Positions 5,674-8,673 of a DNA stretch of 8,673 nt are shown here, in pieces. The stretch comes from Tannerella sp. (lineage in GTDB: Bacteria > Bacteroidota > Bacteroidia > Bacteroidales > Tannerellaceae). The notes beneath the pieces are model-generated. The model saw only the letters and a list, made by a program, of their open reading frames with translations, had not been told where the DNA came from and did not search any database. Every line of letters starts with the position of its first letter. Position 1 is the first letter of the stretch. The DNA is taken from contig JAISYY010000028.1 of NCBI GenBank assembly GCA_031269635.1, positions 1 to 8,673 on the forward strand. Direction: 5' to 3'. A program made the translations under genes and the position numbers.

Positions 5674-8532
5674 ATGAAACAGAACTTTTTCAAACAATCA
5701 ACGCAGGCGTTCTTAACGACGTTCATACTACTGCTCTCCGGCGGAGGCGTCATGCAGGCCGACGGGAATATACCGGAGCCGAAATTCGGCGAATATACGG
5801 TTGGAGATGATTATTTCCTTGCCAATTACACCCAGCTTATCAATTACTGGAACAAACTGGCCGAAGCATCAGATCGTATAAAAATCGTCGATATCGGAGT
5901 GACACAGGAAGGACGCACCATGAAAATGGCAATTATCACGTCACCTGAAAATCACAAAAACCTGAAACGCTACCAGGAAATATCCGTACGCCTGGCGAAA
6001 GCTGAGGGATTGACCGACGAACAGGCGCATGAATTGGCTACCGAAGGAAAAACGGTCGTCTGGATTGACGGTGGATTGCACGCTACCGAAACGGTTAACG
6101 CGCAGGCGCTTTTCCTCGAAGCCTACGACTTGGTCGGCAGTAACGACGCGGAAGCGTTGCGGATTCTGGATAACGTCATCCTCCTGCTTGTTCCCGCCAA
6201 CCCTGACGGCATGGATCTCGTATCGGACTGGTACATGAAAGAAAGCGATCCGAAAAAACGTAATATGAACATCCCGCGCCTGTATCAGAAATATGCCGGG
6301 CACGACAATAACCGCGATTCATACATCGCCAACCTGGCCGAAACGGAAATCATCAACCGCCAGATGTACATCGAATGGATACCGCAAGTTATGTGGAACC
6401 AGCATCAGAGCGGACCAGCAGGTACGGTGCTTTTCATGGCTCCTTTCCGCGACCCGTTCAATTACAACCACGACCCGCTGGTTTTCATCGGTATTGACCT
6501 GGTCGGCACCGTGATCCATAACCGTTTTCTCGCCGAAGGAAAACCGGGAGCGGTAATGCGCAACGCCGCATCCTATTCTACCTGGTTCAACGGCGGCGAC
6601 CGGACCACCGTCGGGTTTCACAACCAGATTGGCCTCCTGTCGGAAATCGTCGGTAACCCAACGCCAGGCAATATCCCGCTGATACCCTCGCGGCTGCTTC
6701 CCGGCGGCGACCAGCCGTTACCCATCGGCCCCAAACAGGAATGGCATCTCCGTCAGAGCATAGACTACATCCTCACCGGCCAGCGTGCGCTCCTCGACAT
6801 TGCCGCCAAAATGCGCGAAGACTTCCTCTACCGCATCTACCGGATGGGAAAAAATTCCATTGAGCGCGGCAGCGGGGATTACTGGACGCTGACGCCCAAA
6901 CGTGTAGTCGAACTGGAAGCTGATTATGCCAAATACCAGGCCGAACAACGCCGGGGCAGCCGGGACAGTTCCTCCGGCAGGCAGGAGCAAGGCGGCAACA
7001 GCAGCATACCTCCCGGATATTTCAGCCGCGGCATTCCTTACGATTTTTGGGAAAAGTTGCATACGCCCGAAACACGCGACCCGCAAGGTTATATCATCCC
7101 TTCCGGCCAACCGGATTTCCTGACGGCAACCAAATTCGTCAACGCCCTGTTGAAAGCCGGCGTGGACATTCACCGCGCCACAAAGGAATTTACGGTTGCG
7201 GGGAAAACCTATCCCGGAGGCTCGTACGTAATCAAAGCGGCGCAAGCATTCCGCCCGCATTTGCGCGATATGCTCGAGCCGCAGGATCATCCGAACGATT
7301 TCCAGTATCCGGGCGGGCCTCCCAAACCGCCTTATGACGTGGCCGGATATACGCTGGCGTTCCAAATGGGCGTTGAGTTCGACCGTATCCTTGAGAGCTT
7401 CGACGGCCCTTTTGAAAAAGCGCCCGGATTGATAGCGCCTCCTGCCGGCAACGTGGGTCAAGCTTCCAATGCTACCGGCTTCCTGCTCAGTCATAAGGTC
7501 AATGATGCATTTACCGGTACGACACGATTACTCCAGGCCGGTGAAGATGTTTACTGGCTGACGGCGCCGTTCAGGGCCAACGGCAAGACTTATCCCGAAG
7601 GCACGATTTACATACCGAAAAAATCTTCAACCACCGCTTTGCTCCGGACGCTGGCAAACGAAGCAGGACTAAGTTTCGACGCTATTTCCGCCAAGCCGCA
7701 GGGTGACGCCCTGAAACTCCGCCCCGTCCGTGTGGCATTATGGGATCGTTACGGCGGGTCGATGGATTCCGGGTGGATTCGCTGGATATTCGAACAGGCA
7801 TTCCCGTTCCCGTTCGACGTTGTTTACGCCCCGGATCTGGACGGCGGTAACCTGAAGAAAAAATATGACGTACTGATCCTCCCGGACGGAGCAGTCCCGC
7901 AGACAGGCCAAGGTAGCGGCCAGGGAGGTTTCCGCAACGCCCAAACGCGTGATAATATTCCCGATGAGTACAAAAACCGTGTCGGCAACATCACCGTTAA
8001 CAAGACCGTGCCGCAGTTGCGCAAATTTGCCGAAGAAGGCGGCGTACTGATTACGATCGGCACATCTACGGCGCTGGCTTATCATTTCGGCCTGCCTGTT
8101 GCAGACGCTTTGGCGGAAGCTACCCCGAACGACAGTATCAAGCGGTTGCCTTTCGACAAATTTTATATTCCGGGGTCGGTGTTACGGGTGAAAGTGGACA
8201 ACACAACGCCCGTTGCTTACGGCATTACGGAAGACCTGGATATCCTGTACCGCAATAAACCCGTATTCCGGCTGCTGCCGGATGCACCCCTCAAGGGCGT
8301 GAAGGCCGTCGCATGGTTTCCCGCCGATGCGGAACCTCTGCGCAGCGGCTGGGCATGGGGACAGCATTATCTTAAAGGCGGCGTAACGGTGGTAGAAGCG
8401 CCTGTCGGGAAAGGCAAAATCTTCCTCTTTGGCCCGGAAATAACCTTCCGCGCACAGCCGCATGCTTCCTTCAAATTCTTGTTTAACAGTATTTATTATG
8501 CAGGAGCAACGATCGTTAAGACAGTAAAATAA
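5674..8532 (+). CDS. Exported M14-family zinc carboxypeptidase-like protein with C-terminal GATase1-like domain
   Basis: This 952-residue exported protein has an N-terminal M14 (carboxypeptidase A type) domain at about 45-375. A signal peptide covers about 1-29 (cleavage near MQA/D), without lipobox. Zinc ligands are visible as HATE (His136, Glu139) and His244 in WNQH. NNRD (212-215) supplies the Asn-Arg pair that binds a substrate carboxylate, and Glu324 in LLSEIVG is the likely catalytic glutamate. The hydrolase site therefore looks complete. A charged, low-complexity linker lies at about 424-444. Two copies of a roughly 60-residue module follow (about 472-530 and 602-660), sharing GKTYPxG. 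The C-terminal part (about 683-950) starts RVALWDRYGGSMDSGWIRW and contains GGVLITIGTSTA (789-800), resembling a GATase1-like fold. It has no cysteine, so it cannot be a Cys-type amidotransferase; Ser798 sits where a nucleophile would be. Large M14 proteins with such C-terminal domains occur in Bacteroidota and are largely uncharacterised. Position after the S51 gene suggests trimming of released peptides. Substrate is unknown. Confidence 0.88.
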   Translation: MKQNFFKQSTQAFLTTFILLLSGGGVMQADGNIPEPKFGEYTVGDDYFLANYTQLINYWNKLAEASDRIKIVDIGVTQEGRTMKMAIITSPENHKNLKRYQEISVRLAKAEGLTDEQAHELATEGKTVVWIDGGLHATETVNAQALFLEAYDLVGSNDAEALRILDNVILLLVPANPDGMDLVSDWYMKESDPKKRNMNIPRLYQKYAGHDNNRDSYIANLAETEIINRQMYIEWIPQVMWNQHQSGPAGTVLFMAPFRDPFNYNHDPLVFIGIDLVGTVIHNRFLAEGKPGAVMRNAASYSTWFNGGDRTTVGFHNQIGLLSEIVGNPTPGNIPLIPSRLLPGGDQPLPIGPKQEWHLRQSIDYILTGQRALLDIAAKMREDFLYRIYRMGKNSIERGSGDYWTLTPKRVVELEADYAKYQAEQRRGSRDSSSGRQEQGGNSSIPPGYFSRGIPYDFWEKLHTPETRDPQGYIIPSGQPDFLTATKFVNALLKAGVDIHRATKEFTVAGKTYPGGSYVIKAAQAFRPHLRDMLEPQDHPNDFQYPGGPPKPPYDVAGYTLAFQMGVEFDRILESFDGPFEKAPGLIAPPAGNVGQASNATGFLLSHKVNDAFTGTTRLLQAGEDVYWLTAPFRANGKTYPEGTIYIPKKSSTTALLRTLANEAGLSFDAISAKPQGDALKLRPVRVALWDRYGGSMDSGWIRWIFEQAFPFPFDVVYAPDLDGGNLKKKYDVLILPDGAVPQTGQGSGQGGFRNAQTRDNIPDEYKNRVGNITVNKTVPQLRKFAEEGGVLITIGTSTALAYHFGLPVADALAEATPNDSIKRLPFDKFYIPGSVLRVKVDNTTPVAYGITEDLDILYRNKPVFRLLPDAPLKGVKAVAWFPADAEPLRSGWAWGQHYLKGGVTVVEAPVGKGKIFLFGPEITFRAQPHASFKFLFNSIYYAGATIVKTVK
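7147..7233 (+). repeat. Internal protein repeat, copy 1 (M14 protein residues 492-520)
   Basis: The stretch beginning LLKAGVDIHRATKEF and ending GKTYPGGSYVI aligns without gaps to residues 619-647 of the same protein. The two share LL, AG, D, T, F, GKTYP, G and a final I, about 14 identities in 29 positions, at a constant offset of 127 residues. It looks like an ancient duplication of a small alpha/beta module between the M14 and C-terminal domains. Confidence 0.6.
7528..7614 (+). repeat. Internal protein repeat, copy 2 (M14 protein residues 619-647)
   Basis: This is the second copy of the module, beginning LLQAGEDVYWLTAPF and ending GKTYPEGTIYI. The preceding segment GFLLSHKVNDAF (602-613) also resembles GYIIPSGQPDFL before copy 1, so the repeated unit is probably about 60 residues. 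The DNA copies are diverged apart from the region coding for TYPxG, which means the duplication is old. Confidence 0.6.
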
Positions 8533-8538
8533 CAAATC

Positions 8539-8600
8539 GGATGTTGCATTTCCCCGGACGGGAACAGTATCGCTCCTGCTTCTGTTCGGGGGCAACATCC
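8539..8600. terminator. Long imperfect hairpin just after the last stop codon; possible terminator
   Basis: GGATGTTGC (8539-8547) pairs perfectly with GCAACATCC (8592-8600). Inside, CCCC (8552-8555) pairs with GGGG (8588-8591) and GAACAG (8562-8567) pairs with CTGTTC (8582-8587), leaving a 14-base loop and two left-side bulges. The structure starts six bases after the M14 stop codon. On the plus strand no T-run follows, so it is not a textbook intrinsic terminator; it may stop transcription another way or protect the mRNA 3' end. On the minus strand it is followed by a T-rich stretch (8538 down to about 8522), so it could also terminate a convergent transcript entering from the right. Confidence 0.45.
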
Positions 8601-8673
8601 TGTCCCGGACAACGCCATTCGACCACAAACATAATCAGAAGTATAACGCCGGCATATACGGCAAAATTTTAAG
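8601..8673. other. Non-coding right edge
   Basis: This 73-base stretch follows the hairpin. I find no start codon with a convincing reading frame on the plus strand and no recognisable tail of a minus-strand gene. The one element noted is CAAACATA (8626-8633), which on the minus strand reads TATGTTTG and matches the TAnnTTTG -7 promoter consensus. No -33 element stands at the usual distance, so it is a weak candidate for antisense transcription only. Confidence 0.4.

Larger units (their letters stand above)
253..8532 (+). other. Predicted four-gene operon: SusC, SusD, S51 peptidase, M14 carboxypeptidase-like
   Basis: Four same-strand genes follow one another with gaps of 22, 21 and 29 bases and no intergenic hairpin with a T-run between them. 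The upstream side has a candidate promoter and the downstream side a strong hairpin directly after the last stop codon. All four products carry export signals: one outer-membrane barrel, one lipoprotein and two signal-peptide enzymes. They would therefore act together in the cell envelope. Co-transcription is inferred from spacing and strand only. The only internal candidate control element noticed is the AT-only palindrome at 5642-5655. Confidence 0.75.

Noticed and set aside
6718..7494. A 258-codon open frame on the minus strand across the M14 gene
   Set aside because: Same reasoning: it is fully inside a well-supported gene and its translation shows no domain. The identical length to the other minus-strand frame is coincidence.
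8182..8628. A 148-codon minus-strand frame running from the right edge region into the M14 gene
   Set aside because: Most of it overlaps the well-supported M14 coding sequence and the 3' hairpin, and its translation has no known domain.
1..8673. CRISPR arrays, tRNA or rRNA genes, insertion sequences and phage genes
   Set aside because: No regularly spaced repeats, cloverleaf-like sequence, transposase or terminal inverted repeats are visible; the window is filled by one operon.

Overview
The window looks like part of a Bacteroidota genome. Three things point there: an adjacent SusC/SusD pair (a pairing specific to this phylum), A-rich leaders instead of Shine-Dalgarno sites, and an exact match to the Bacteroidota -7 promoter element TAnnTTTG upstream of the first gene. 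The sequence does not allow a finer placement. All four genes lie on the plus strand and fill 253-8532 with gaps of only 22, 21 and 29 bases, so they read as one operon.

Layout. 1-252 is an AT-rich leader with a candidate promoter and a strong bulged inverted repeat that ends 22 bases before the first start codon. 253-3321 encodes a SusC-type TonB-dependent outer-membrane transporter. 3344-4735 encodes its SusD-type lipoprotein partner. 4757-5644 encodes an exported S51-family peptidase of the cyanophycinase type with an intact Ser-His-Glu triad. 5674-8532 encodes a large exported M14-family zinc carboxypeptidase-like protein with a tandem internal repeat and a C-terminal domain resembling a class I glutamine amidotransferase (GATase1-like). 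8533-8673 is non-coding and begins with a long hairpin.

How the genes may work together. There is no glycosidase, polysaccharide lyase, sulfatase or sugar-sensing regulator in view, and both enzymes are peptidases. The most economical reading is a SusCD uptake locus for a peptide or isopeptide, comparable in logic to the RagAB oligopeptide importer, not a polysaccharide utilisation locus. SusD would capture the substrate at the surface and SusC would import it with TonB energy. The S51 enzyme would cut aspartyl or isoaspartyl-type linkages and the M14 protein would trim C-terminal residues, both probably in the periplasm. Cyanophycin (multi-L-arginyl-poly-L-aspartate) is one candidate substrate. 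However, the S51 protein differs from classical cyanophycinase at two charged positions near the active site, so a different isoaspartyl-type substrate is equally possible. No isoaspartyl dipeptidase, sigma/anti-sigma pair or one-component regulator is inside the window; if present they must lie outside it.

The most distinctive points are the SusCD + S51 + M14 combination, the apparent charge swap in the S51 pocket, the degenerate serine elbow in the M14 C-terminal domain, the repeat inside the M14 protein, and the structured leader.
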